DNA of 64,000 bases from JBOFZL01 sp051655155. Its GTDB lineage: Bacteria; Bacillota; Clostridia; Peptostreptococcales; Filifactoraceae. Below are positions 37,823-45,488 of the stretch, piece by piece; the first letter of the stretch is position 1; each line of letters opens with the position of its first letter. The notes below the pieces were generated by a model that was not told the origin of the DNA, did no database searches, and saw only the letters and a program-made list of their open reading frames with translations. The stretch spans positions 1-64,000 of the forward strand of contig JBOFZL010000083.1 in the NCBI GenBank assembly GCA_051655155.1, written 5' to 3'. A program made the position numbers and the translations under genes.

Positions 37823-39412
37823 CTATTTAAACATTTGTTGTTTCAACTTATTTTTATCTACCTTTCCAACACTTGTTAATGGCCATTGTTCAACATATTT
37901 GATTTCATCCGGTAACTTGAAAGAAGCAAGTCCTCTTTCTATCAAATAATTTCTTATTTCTTTCAAAGTTAATTTTCTATTTCCTTCTAAAATAAATACA
38001 CCTATTCTTTCACCAAGTAGCTCATCTGAAAGTCCAACAATCTTTACGTCTTTAATTTCATTATTAGTAAGCAAAATTTCTTCAATCTCAGAAGGAATTA
38101 TTTTTTCTCCTGCCCTATTTATCAATTCCGCTATCCGCCCTACAACTTTATAATTACCATTCTCCAATTTAGCTGCTCTATCTCCTGTCCTCAAAAAATA
38201 TTCATTAGTAAATTGACTATTGTTCTCAATTTCTAAATTATAATATTCTACAATTGTATAAGGGCCTCTTACTATCATTTCTCCAAAAACACCATCCGGG
38301 ACTTCTTTCCCAGTTTCGTCAATAATAATAACTTCATCAAATTGACTCAGTTTTTTTCCTTGAGTATTTAATCTTTCTTCTTCATTATCATTTATTCTTG
38401 AACATGTAATCAACGATTCACTCATTCCATATAACTGTAATAATTGGCAATTAAATATTTCTTGAATTCTTTTTGCTAAACTTGCTTCAAGTACTGAACC
38501 TCCTATCTGCACATATTCCAATGAAGTAATATCACTTTCATCATTATTTAAAAACTCAAGACACATATTAGCCAAAGTAGGCACTAAAGCAGTCATAGTA
38601 ACTTTATGTTCTTCAATTAATGGGAAAATTTCATCTGGGCTTGAGACTTTACACATAACCACCTTGCCACCTTTCGACAAAGTTCCTATCATACCGGGAC
38701 AGCAAAGTGTAAACTTATGGCTCATTGGTAAAGATGTTAAATACACACTTTCAATATTTAAATTTGTAACATTTGCTAATTCTTTAGCTAAATATATAAA
38801 CTCACAATGTTTGTTGGGAATAAGTTTAGGAGAACCAGTTGTGCCTCCTGACAGCAACAATATTGCTACATCTTTATAATTTAACTCTTGATCTTGAAGA
38901 ACTATATTTTTAGATCTCAAATTATAAATGGACTTATAATTCCCTTCATTTCCAAGCAAGTAAACCTGTAAATTAATTTTTAAATCTTCAATAACTTCAG
39001 TCATCATATCTTTATGTGAAAAACTCAAATATTTATCTATGCCAATATAACCTTTCGCATCGCTTTTATCTAAAATTCCTTTAACTTCTGATGTTCGATG
39101 CCCCATTAAAACAATGACAGGTATCACTCCTATACTCATCATCGCAAATAAAACAATAATAAACTCTTTACAATTTGGAAGTTGAATTAATATCTTGTCA
39201 CCTTTTTTAAATCCATTCTCTAAAAGACCATTAGCATAATGGTTTACTTCATCTTTAAGTTGTCTATAAGTCAACTGCAAGTCTTCATCTACAATTGCTA
39301 TTCTATCATTATATTTATCTACCCATTTGTTTAGATGCTCGCCAACGGTCAAATGTTCCCAAACGTTCTCTTCATAAAACTTACTTAATTTCTCTTTTGT
39401 ATTTAAATGCAT
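37823..39412 (-). CDS. Aryl-acid AMP ligase (DhbE/YbtE family)
   Basis: The protein has about 529 residues from the second of two adjacent ATGs (39412); GGAGG lies five bases before it, and the first ATG (39415) is too close. The P-loop LSGGTTGSPK and C-terminal GKVDKNK are typical. It should activate salicylate or 2,3-dihydroxybenzoate and load the ArCP at residue 40 of the large NRPS. In the acid-binding loop the sequence is SHKFTLCCPG where DhbE has AHNYPLSSPG. The Cys at the DhbE Ser240 position agrees with salicylate, but Lys replaces the usual Asn235, which normally contacts the substrate. The exact starter is therefore open. Confidence 0.92.
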   Translation of the reverse strand: MHLNTKEKLSKFYEENVWEHLTVGEHLNKWVDKYNDRIAIVDEDLQLTYRQLKDEVNHYANGLLENGFKKGDKILIQLPNCKEFIIVLFAMMSIGVIPVIVLMGHRTSEVKGILDKSDAKGYIGIDKYLSFSHKDMMTEVIEDLKINLQVYLLGNEGNYKSIYNLRSKNIVLQDQELNYKDVAILLLSGGTTGSPKLIPNKHCEFIYLAKELANVTNLNIESVYLTSLPMSHKFTLCCPGMIGTLSKGGKVVMCKVSSPDEIFPLIEEHKVTMTALVPTLANMCLEFLNNDESDITSLEYVQIGGSVLEASLAKRIQEIFNCQLLQLYGMSESLITCSRINDNEEERLNTQGKKLSQFDEVIIIDETGKEVPDGVFGEMIVRGPYTIVEYYNLEIENNSQFTNEYFLRTGDRAAKLENGNYKVVGRIAELINRAGEKIIPSEIEEILLTNNEIKDVKIVGLSDELLGERIGVFILEGNRKLTLKEIRNYLIERGLASFKLPDEIKYVEQWPLTSVGKVDKNKLKQQMFK

Positions 39413-39427
39413 CATAACCTCCAATAT

Positions 39428-40102
39428 TCAATAACATATCGCAAAGAGATATCTTTCTTCTTTGAATAAAAAAATTTCCTTTTCTATATCTTTTTCTTTA
39501 TCTATTACTATAACTTTATTGTCATCTGTGTTAATTATTTCCACTGAAGATAATCTTTGAATTAATCCAGTTCCTTTATACTTTAAATATGCTTCTTTGG
39601 AAGTCCAATACATATAGAAAATATCTGAATTTAATATTTTTCTCTTTTCATTATTTGAGAAAAAATGCTCAATAATATCAACATAATCCATATCTCTATA
39701 TAGATTTTCAACATCAATACCTATCTTATATTTTGACAAAGCAACTATAGAACATCCTTGAGTATGTGAAATATTAAAATTTAATCCTATTCGATTTGTT
39801 ATATAAGGTTTTTTATGTTCTTCATAATTCCATTTGATTTTAGAATAACTAATATTTTCTATTTTAGAAAATATTATATTGAGTACACTCTTTGTCAATG
39901 CGTAATTTACCCTATCATTTTTCTTTTGATATTTATTCATAGCTTTGACTTGATTTGGGTTTAAATACCTGATAAAATTTGATTCTGTATAAACAGAATA
40001 TGTTTTTATAATTATAACAACTACTGCGTACTCGTTTATTGATTGAATAATCCTTTCAAAATCAAATGTACTGAAGTCTCCAATTTCTAATATGTTTATC
40101 AT
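39428..40102 (-). CDS. Sfp-type 4'-phosphopantetheinyl transferase
   Basis: The 224 residues carry the family motifs NFNISHTQGCSIVALSKYKI, GIDVENL (Asp130, Glu132) and WTSKEAYLKYKGTGL (Trp166, Lys169, Glu170). These bind Mg2+ and coenzyme A. The enzyme should convert the five apo-carrier domains of the locus to the holo form. Its ATG overlaps the stop of the thioesterase reading frame by four bases, so the two genes were made as a coupled pair. Having its own transferase makes the cluster self-contained after transfer to a new host. Confidence 0.92.
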   Translation of the reverse strand: MINILEIGDFSTFDFERIIQSINEYAVVVIIIKTYSVYTESNFIRYLNPNQVKAMNKYQKKNDRVNYALTKSVLNIIFSKIENISYSKIKWNYEEHKKPYITNRIGLNFNISHTQGCSIVALSKYKIGIDVENLYRDMDYVDIIEHFFSNNEKRKILNSDIFYMYWTSKEAYLKYKGTGLIQRLSSVEIINTDDNKVIVIDKEKDIEKEIFLFKEERYLFAICY

Positions 40103-40856
40103 TTTTCATCTATAAAATTATTAATTTCTTTCGCCAGCATTTCCGTATTCGTATTCAAAAACATATGTCCCCCCTCTATATATTTATAAGAAAAATCCTT
40201 GCTAGTATAATCTTCCCACTTTTTAAGTTGTTCTACTGAAAGTTCCGTATCTTCTGTTCCCATAAGCCCAAATATGGGAACATCTATCTTAACAATATCT
40301 TTTTTAATATATGTTTCATCTAATATAAAGTCCGCTCTTAGCATCGGAAGAAATATTTTCATAACGTCTATGTTTTGAATAATTTCTTTCGGTGTTCCGG
40401 AATACCTATTTATTCCTTTTATAAAATCATTATCATTTAAATTATATATTGGATTTTCTTCTTTGAAGCATGGTGCCTTTCCTGCTGACACAATTATCCC
40501 TTTCGGTTTATTTATCATACTTTTGGGTTCACACATATTATTTTTTATAATTTTAAGGTTAATTCATAAACCAATTTCGTTCCCAAGCTGTGTCCGAATA
40601 GATAAAATGGAACTTTATCAGCTATAATAGGTTCCAAATTTTCATAAACTCTATCCAGTAAAACATTAAAATCCTTTATCGGTTCTTCTGTTATTCGATT
40701 TTCTCTTCCCGGATATTGTGCTACATATATTTTTACATCATTAAAGTATTTCTCCCATTTTCTAAATACTGATACACAACCTCCAGCGTATGGAAATATT
40801 AACAATTTAGCCTTTTCATTAATAATATTTTTATTGATTAATTCAAAATAATTCAT
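40099..40856 (-). pseudogene. Type II thioesterase gene with a one-base frameshift
   Basis: From ATG 40856 (AGGAGG upstream) the frame reads a type II thioesterase N-half: LLIFPYAGGCVSVFRKWEKY and the nucleophile GHSLGTK (Ser90), ending early at 40545. The C-half is open from about 40550 in another frame: KNNMCEPKSMINKPKGIIVS, the Asp in FGLMGTEDTE and the His in GGHMFL. One missing base near 40551-40560 separates them. These enzymes unload misprimed carriers in NRPS systems. It is the first gene of the operon, so it would still be transcribed. A sequencing error is possible; the break is not in a long homopolymer. Confidence 0.85.
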
Positions 40857-40894
40857 CAAGGTTTACCTCCTTTTTTGTTCTCTCTATAGAACAC

Positions 40895-40959
40895 ATTTTA
40901 CCCATAAACCTTATTGATTGTCAATATCATTTATGTATATTTTTATTTTTATACATAAA
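40895..40959 (-). promoter_or_regulatory. Promoter and candidate metal-regulator operator of the NRPS operon
   Basis: On the minus strand TTGACA (40924-40919), 18 bases and TAAAAT (40900-40895) lie about 40 bases before the thioesterase start. Just upstream is an inverted repeat with 10-base arms TTTATGTATA (40930-40939) and TATACATAAA (40950-40959). A second small repeat GTTCT-N6-AGAAC (40877-40892) follows the -10 box. One of these is probably bound by the DtxR-family protein encoded next door. No terminator is visible from here to 17368, so the operon may run about 23 kb. Confidence 0.6.
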
Positions 40960-41016
40960 AATACGAATAGTCATGAATGAGTTGCCCTTCATTCATGACT
41001 ATTCGCATTTTTTATC
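40954..41016. terminator. Terminator after the DtxR-family gene, possibly bidirectional
   Basis: Perfect 17-base arms (CGAATAGTCATGAATGA, 40964-40980; complement 40989-41005) enclose an 8-base loop. On the minus strand TATTTTTATG follows; on the plus strand CATTTTTTATC follows. It separates the regulator gene from the NRPS operon promoter. Confidence 0.85.
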
Positions 41017-41032
41017 TAGTATTTCATTTGTA

Positions 41033-41398
41033 CTATAAACCTGAAATATATTTTTTTAACTTTTCAAAACTATCATCTGACAAAGCATGTTCTATATAGC
41101 ATGATTCTTTTTCAGCAATATCTTTGTCAACACCCGCCTTTAACAGCAAGCTTGTTAAATACACGTGCTTTTTGTAGACTTTTTCAGCAACGCATCTGCC
41201 TTGATCTGTCAAACGTATAATTCTATCATCACCATATGTTATAGATCCATTCTCAATAAGAATACTGATTGCTTTCGTAACCACTGATTTTGCTCTATTC
41301 ATTTTTTCCTTCAAATCTTTGTGTCTTACTTCATTTTTTTCTAAAGATAGCATATAAATATTTTCTAAATAATTTTCTTCTAAGTAAATTTTATGCAT
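41033..41398 (-). CDS. DtxR/MntR-family metal-dependent regulator
   Basis: The 121-residue protein starts MHKIYLEENYLENIYMLSLE, then has a winged HTH (VRHKDLKEKMNRAKSVVTKA) and a dimerisation helix with metal-site candidates (GVDKDIAEKESCYIEHALSD: Glu, Cys, Glu, His). It lacks the SH3-like third domain of full DtxR. Members bind Fe(II) or Mn(II) and repress uptake genes when metal is plentiful. The ATG at 41398 is preferred over the GTG at 41416, which lies inside the purine-rich ribosome site. An imperfect palindrome (ACTATAATA...) at 41418-41438 could serve autoregulation. Its position matches the regulator of the equibactin locus as I remember it. Confidence 0.88.
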   Translation of the reverse strand: MHKIYLEENYLENIYMLSLEKNEVRHKDLKEKMNRAKSVVTKAISILIENGSITYGDDRIIRLTDQGRCVAEKVYKKHVYLTSLLLKAGVDKDIAEKESCYIEHALSDDSFEKLKKYISGL

Positions 41399-41416
41399 TT
41401 TTCTCACTTCCTTCAC

Positions 41417-41722
41417 ACTATAATATATTATTCTAGTATATCTTATTTCACCTTTAATATCTATAGGTTCATTTTCAAAACCATGTGAATAACAGACTAT
41501 AAAATCACTACTTCTTACTGTATATTTTAGCTTATCATTAAGATATACAAACCCCTAGCTTTTCTTGAAATAATTATAATGTCTATAAACAATATTCCTC
41601 TACTTTTTTTAAATTAGCTTGCTAAACAACTCGCATTATACGTTCAATTCTGATATAATAATTATAAATTTAAATAATAGCTTAATGCTTGCTATCTAAT
41701 TCATTCTTTTGTAGCAAGCACA
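41417..41722. other. Divergent intergenic region between regulator and mobilisation genes
   Basis: About 300 bases without a gene. It must contain the minus-strand promoter of the DtxR gene (no clear -35 seen) and a plus-strand promoter for mobC; TATAAT at 41654-41659 is the best -10 candidate, with a weak TCGCAT at -35. No other structure is convincing. Confidence 0.4.
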
Positions 41723-41742
41723 GTCATTGGATAGCCAATGAC
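41723..41742 (+). repeat. Inverted repeat GTCATTGG/CCAATGAC
   Basis: Eight-base arms (41723-41730 and 41735-41742) with an ATAG loop lie 108 bases before mobC. Together with the repeat at 41803-41817 this forms a cluster typical of an oriT region in mobilisable elements. Confidence 0.5.
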
Positions 41743-41754
41743 GGAAAAATTGAT

Positions 41755-41786
41755 GAAGCAGCCCACAGGGATCTGCTTCTTTTTTT
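41755..41786 (+). terminator. Hairpin with T7 run in the mob leader
   Basis: GAAGCAG (41755-41761) and CTGCTTC (41773-41779) form a stem followed by seven T. It lies in the 5' leader of mobC, so it could attenuate the mob transcript or stop incoming transcription. Confidence 0.7.
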
Positions 41787-41802
41787 ATCAATTTTTAGCT
41801 TG

Positions 41803-41817
41803 TTAGGGAGACCCTAA
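41803..41817 (+). repeat. Inverted repeat TTAGGG-AGA-CCCTAA, candidate oriT element
   Basis: Perfect six-base arms with a three-base spacer lie 32 bases before the mobC start. A short inverted repeat just upstream of MobC and the relaxase is where MobC and relaxase usually bind and nick. The nick site itself cannot be read from sequence alone. Confidence 0.5.
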
Positions 41818-41849
41818 AACCCCGAAATGCATAGAAAGGATAGCAAAAC

Positions 41850-42206
41850 ATGGAAAACAGAACAAGAAAAAAACAACTCATCATTCGCCTGACCGATGAA
41901 GAAAAGAAACTTTTTGAAGAAAAAATGCGTATTGCAAAGCAAAGAAATATGAGCCACTTTATCAGAAAATGTGTACTTGAAAAGGAAATTTATCAAGTGG
42001 ATTTAGAACCTTTTAGAGAACTACAAGGACTTCTTTCTAATGCCACAGGTAATATCAATCAGATTGCTAGAAGAGTGAATTCTACGGGTGTTATCTACAA
42101 AGAGGATATCAAAGATATCAAACAGGATATTGAATATTTCTCTAAAAAGCTGATTCAAATATATGGACTACTAATGAATAGAACAGACACAGGAAAGGGC
42201 AATTAG
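41850..42206 (+). CDS. MobC-type relaxosome accessory protein
   Basis: The 118 residues have an N-terminal ribbon-helix-helix-like DNA-binding part (RKKQLIIRLTDEEKKLFEEK) and the bacterial mobilisation domain (LSNATGNINQIARRVNSTG). It should bind oriT and help the relaxase open the strands. AAAGGA precedes the ATG. The relaxase gene follows after two bases. Confidence 0.88.
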   Translation: MENRTRKKQLIIRLTDEEKKLFEEKMRIAKQRNMSHFIRKCVLEKEIYQVDLEPFRELQGLLSNATGNINQIARRVNSTGVIYKEDIKDIKQDIEYFSKKLIQIYGLLMNRTDTGKGN

Positions 42207-42208
42207 CT

Positions 42209-43540
42209 ATGGCAATCACAAAAATCCACCCCATAAAATCTACGCTTAATCTTGCCATAGACTATATCACAAGAAGCGATAAAACTGATGAGGAAGTGTT
42301 AATCTCTTCAAAATTTTGTCACCCCACTTCCGCTCATCTTAGTTTTAGAGATACTAAAAATGCTTCCAATACGAGAGGAACGGTGCTTGCAAGACACCTT
42401 ATTCAGTCGTTCTTGCCGGGAGAAGCTACGCCTGAAAAGGCACATGAAATCGGACTTGAGCTATGCCAAAAAATGCTTAATGACGAATATGAATTTGTTT
42501 TATCTACGCATATAGATCGTGGGCATATTCACAACCACATCATCTTTAATAATGTAAATATGGTTACAGGCAAGTGCTATCAGTCCAATAAGAAAAGTTA
42601 TCATAAAATCCGTTACCAAAGTGATAAGCTATGCAAGGAAAACAACCTTTCTGTCATAGATGAATTTTACGAAAGCTATAAGAAAAAGTATAAGACCAAC
42701 GGTAAGTCTTGGTATGAAAACGAACAGGCAAAGAAAGGTACTTCTTGGAAAAGCAGGCTTCAATTTGATATTGACCGCCTCATAAAACAGTCTAAAGATT
42801 GGGATGAATTTCTAAAGAAAATGTCTGAACTTGGCTACGAAATAAAGCATGGCAAGCATATTGCTTTTAAGGCAAAGGATAAGCCAAGATTCACAAGAGC
42901 TAAGACGATTGGAGAAGATTATACTGAAGAACAGTTAAAAGAACGCATTGCCGAAAGAGAAACTATAAAGGCTCCTACCGTCAAAAAACGCATTGGTAAT
43001 GTTATTGATACGAACGCCAATTCAAAGATAAAAGAGAGCAAAGGCTATGAATATTGGGCTACCAAACATAACCTAAGTACAATGGCTGAGTCTGTTATTT
43101 TTATCAGAGAACAAGGTATTAAATCTGTTAAGCAGCTTGATGACTACATTCAAAAAACTGCTGATGAAAGGCAAAATTTACAAGATAAGATAAAGGCTAT
43201 TGATAAAGAGATGGAGCAGTTTTCTATGGTTATTGAGCAAGTTCATACTGTTAAAAAATACAGGGCATACTACAAGGAATATAAGGCTAATCCTTCTGAT
43301 ACGGCATTTTTCAGCGAGTACAAATCTCAAATTACCCTCTACGAAACTACACTTGCAGAACTTAAAAAATCCTATCCCAAACTTCCAAATTCAATGGAAA
43401 CTTTAGATAGGCTTGATAAATTGCAAGAAAAAAAGAATACCCTAATGCAAGAGTATTCTTCCTCAAAATCTATTATGGACACTCTTTACAAGATACGAAA
43501 AAATTACGGAATTTACATGGGCAAGGAGATGGAGAGATAA
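42209..43540 (+). CDS. Relaxase (MobA/VirD2-type nuclease)
   Basis: The 443 residues carry an N-terminal catalytic region with the likely nicking tyrosine (Tyr19 in LAIDYITRSDKT) and the metal-binding histidine motif HIDRGHIHNHIIFNNV (His101, 106, 108, 110). The C-terminal half is a long charged coiled coil (about 320-430). It cuts one strand at oriT, stays bound to the 5' end and pilots it into the recipient. Such relaxases accompany Tn1549/CTn-type ICEs. The stop codon lies inside the terminator palindrome at 43528-43552. Confidence 0.93.
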   Translation: MAITKIHPIKSTLNLAIDYITRSDKTDEEVLISSKFCHPTSAHLSFRDTKNASNTRGTVLARHLIQSFLPGEATPEKAHEIGLELCQKMLNDEYEFVLSTHIDRGHIHNHIIFNNVNMVTGKCYQSNKKSYHKIRYQSDKLCKENNLSVIDEFYESYKKKYKTNGKSWYENEQAKKGTSWKSRLQFDIDRLIKQSKDWDEFLKKMSELGYEIKHGKHIAFKAKDKPRFTRAKTIGEDYTEEQLKERIAERETIKAPTVKKRIGNVIDTNANSKIKESKGYEYWATKHNLSTMAESVIFIREQGIKSVKQLDDYIQKTADERQNLQDKIKAIDKEMEQFSMVIEQVHTVKKYRAYYKEYKANPSDTAFFSEYKSQITLYETTLAELKKSYPKLPNSMETLDRLDKLQEKKNTLMQEYSSSKSIMDTLYKIRKNYGIYMGKEMER

Positions 43541-43552
43541 TTTCTCTCCATC
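43528..43552. terminator. Palindrome overlapping the relaxase stop codon
   Basis: GATGGAGAGA (43528-43537), TAATT, TCTCTCCATC (43543-43552): perfect ten-base arms whose left arm codes the last relaxase residues. It sits between convergent genes (relaxase plus, ThsB minus) and may end transcription from both sides, though T runs are weak. Confidence 0.55.
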
Positions 43553-43560
43553 ATCATTTA

Positions 43561-44058
43561 TTACCAAGTTGATGGTTTATGTTCTATCCCATACTCAATT
43601 AAATCTTCAATATTATCTTTAATATCGCTATAAATATATTTACTTGATGAATAGCTGGAATCAAAACATTTAACATACTTTGAAAGTTTTTCACCTTCTA
43701 ATGTTAAATAATCAAACGGATTCTTACCCTTATCATCTTGCTCTCCCAATGAATTCTCCAACTTGTGGATATAAATCCCCACAATACCTTTATTTAACTC
43801 ATATGCTTTTTTTATTTCATAATTTATCCATTTTCTGTTTGCTGTTTTCTCTCCAATCAAAACAACTAAACATGAACGCTTATTTAATTGTTCATCAATC
43901 CATTCTTTAATTTTACTTTCAGTTTTTTCTTTTACTTCTTCCCAGTCATTATCAGAAAAGGTAGAACTACTGTCTACTTTCCCCATGTTGCGAACCTGTC
44001 CTGCCCTCCAATTATCATTGTCGTAATGAAAGCTAAAAAATACCTGTCTTTTTGCCAT
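43561..44058 (-). CDS. thsB: Thoeris ThsB, TIR-domain sensor enzyme
   Basis: The 165 residues have the TIR-like/DUF1863 fold: VFFSFHYDNDNWRAGQVRNM at the start, strand SCLVVLIGEKTANRKWINYE with the likely catalytic Glu81, and NPFDYL near the end. This pattern matches Bacillus ThsB (KRVFFSFHY...RRWVRYEI...GPNPFDYL). ThsB senses phage infection and converts NAD+ to a cyclic ADP-ribose signal. It follows the ThsA gene with no gap, so the two form an operon read from near 45.5 kb. The locus lies between the mob module and a restriction system, a typical cargo position. Confidence 0.93.
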   Translation of the reverse strand: MAKRQVFFSFHYDNDNWRAGQVRNMGKVDSSSTFSDNDWEEVKEKTESKIKEWIDEQLNKRSCLVVLIGEKTANRKWINYEIKKAYELNKGIVGIYIHKLENSLGEQDDKGKNPFDYLTLEGEKLSKYVKCFDSSYSSSKYIYSDIKDNIEDLIEYGIEHKPSTW

Positions 44059-45480
44059 TTAAAATTCCTCCTTATTTAATATTTTAACTGCTTGAACTAT
44101 CTTTTTAACAGACATACCAATATCGCCATCACATTGTTTATTCGCCTGTTCAATTGCACTTATTGTATTTTCATCTAAAATTTCTTGAGTTATTTTATCA
44201 TATATTTCTTTAGATGCCCCACCAGTATATTCGATAGGCAAACACACTAATCCATGTTCTTTAGATAACTCATATTCGTCCATAACTCCGCTTGCAATTT
44301 TTTCTGCTTCCTTATTGCCAAAAAGAAATATAGCTATACCACAATTTTCAATCATCTGCTCTCTATTTTCTTTATATAGCTTATCTAAATCAATACCTAA
44401 TGAACTATTTTGAGGAAAAGGCATAAGCGTTAAAAAATCATTTATTTTGGACTTGTGATTCAAACAATAATCTGCAACACCATTTAATACAAATTCTCCG
44501 ACTCCTTTTCCATATCCATTCACAAGACGGTAACCATTCTTCGATAATTCAAAAGAAAGTTTATGAATAAAATTTTGAGCGGTTTCATGAGAATAGCCCG
44601 GATAAAAGTATGCACTTCCCGATATAAATATTGTTTTTCTTCTGTATCTATCTACAATGGTACTTAATATGTCGGTAATTTCATTATAGTCATCTACTAA
44701 ACAGGTAAAAATACCATATCTATTTAAATCTTCAATTTGTAACTCTTGCCTTACTTTCTCATATTCAGAATTCTCTCCAGTAGCCTCAACTCTTTTCATA
44801 ATACAATAATGCTTTCTTGTATTCTCTTCGTCGAGTAATACCCTTAACCTTCCAATTACATAGTTAAAATTTGGATCTTCAAAACTAAACCCTAAAAATA
44901 GAAATGTCTTGGTAAGTAAATCTCCCTCTAAAACTTCTCTGAATAATTTTCTTTTGTTATATCCAAATTCTTCATAGTCACTTCTTGTAATTACTGCATC
45001 TTCAGGAGATTCTACATCGCCATGTAATTTATATACTATTGCATCAAAATTATAATTTGTACCTCTTAATTGTTCATCCTTTGTTTTTACATAAGGCTTT
45101 TTCATATTATCTTCTAAAGCTTTTTCTATTAACTTATCATAATTTGTTGTCCAAAAAGTCGAAATTGGCAACTGTGATAATAGTTTGTGATTTTCAGTAG
45201 GCTTTACCAATTTAGAAAATTGAGCTTTGATTAGGTCGTCTATTGATGTTCTCTTTTTTGAATTAGCATAATACTGAGCTAAGTTAACCAAATCATTTTC
45301 TTTTTCAACATCTAAACCAATTTCTTCTGCTGGATCTCTTAGAAGTTCTTTCCAACTACAAAATCCGGCGGGAATTGATAGTCCTGCTCCAATGAATGCT
45401 CCTAATTCATCACTTTTAATAGCTTTTTCAATTTCTCTAATCAAATCTTTTTTTGATACTTCACCTTTAATAATAAACAC
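44059..45480 (-). CDS. thsA: Thoeris ThsA, SIR2-SLOG effector
   Basis: The 473 residues are close to the 476 of Bacillus cereus ThsA. An N-terminal SIR2 NADase contains GAFIGAGLSIPAGFCSWKEL, FWTTNYDKLIEKA (Asn113) and VYKLHGDVE (His153), the pair needed for catalysis in ThsA. The C-terminal SLOG domain (about 285-470: KTIFISGSAYFYPGYSHETA, NGYGKGVGEFVLNGV) binds the ThsB-made signal and switches on NAD+ depletion. The start is uncertain: the GTG at 45480 sits against its GGGAGG site, and a TTG about 40 bases downstream is an alternative. Both motif sets are intact, so the system looks active. Confidence 0.93.
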   Translation of the reverse strand: MFIIKGEVSKKDLIREIEKAIKSDELGAFIGAGLSIPAGFCSWKELLRDPAEEIGLDVEKENDLVNLAQYYANSKKRTSIDDLIKAQFSKLVKPTENHKLLSQLPISTFWTTNYDKLIEKALEDNMKKPYVKTKDEQLRGTNYNFDAIVYKLHGDVESPEDAVITRSDYEEFGYNKRKLFREVLEGDLLTKTFLFLGFSFEDPNFNYVIGRLRVLLDEENTRKHYCIMKRVEATGENSEYEKVRQELQIEDLNRYGIFTCLVDDYNEITDILSTIVDRYRRKTIFISGSAYFYPGYSHETAQNFIHKLSFELSKNGYRLVNGYGKGVGEFVLNGVADYCLNHKSKINDFLTLMPFPQNSSLGIDLDKLYKENREQMIENCGIAIFLFGNKEAEKIASGVMDEYELSKEHGLVCLPIEYTGGASKEIYDKITQEILDENTISAIEQANKQCDGDIGMSVKKIVQAVKILNKEEF

Positions 45481-45488
45481 CTCCCACC

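Noticed and set aside
40545..40565. Programmed ribosomal frameshift in the thioesterase
   Set aside because: No slippery heptamer with a following structure is visible, and type II thioesterases are not known to use one; mutation or read error is simpler.
44059..45480. SIR2 protein as an ordinary protein deacetylase
   Set aside because: The C-terminal SLOG domain and the adjacent TIR gene match Thoeris ThsA; no deacetylase zinc module is present.
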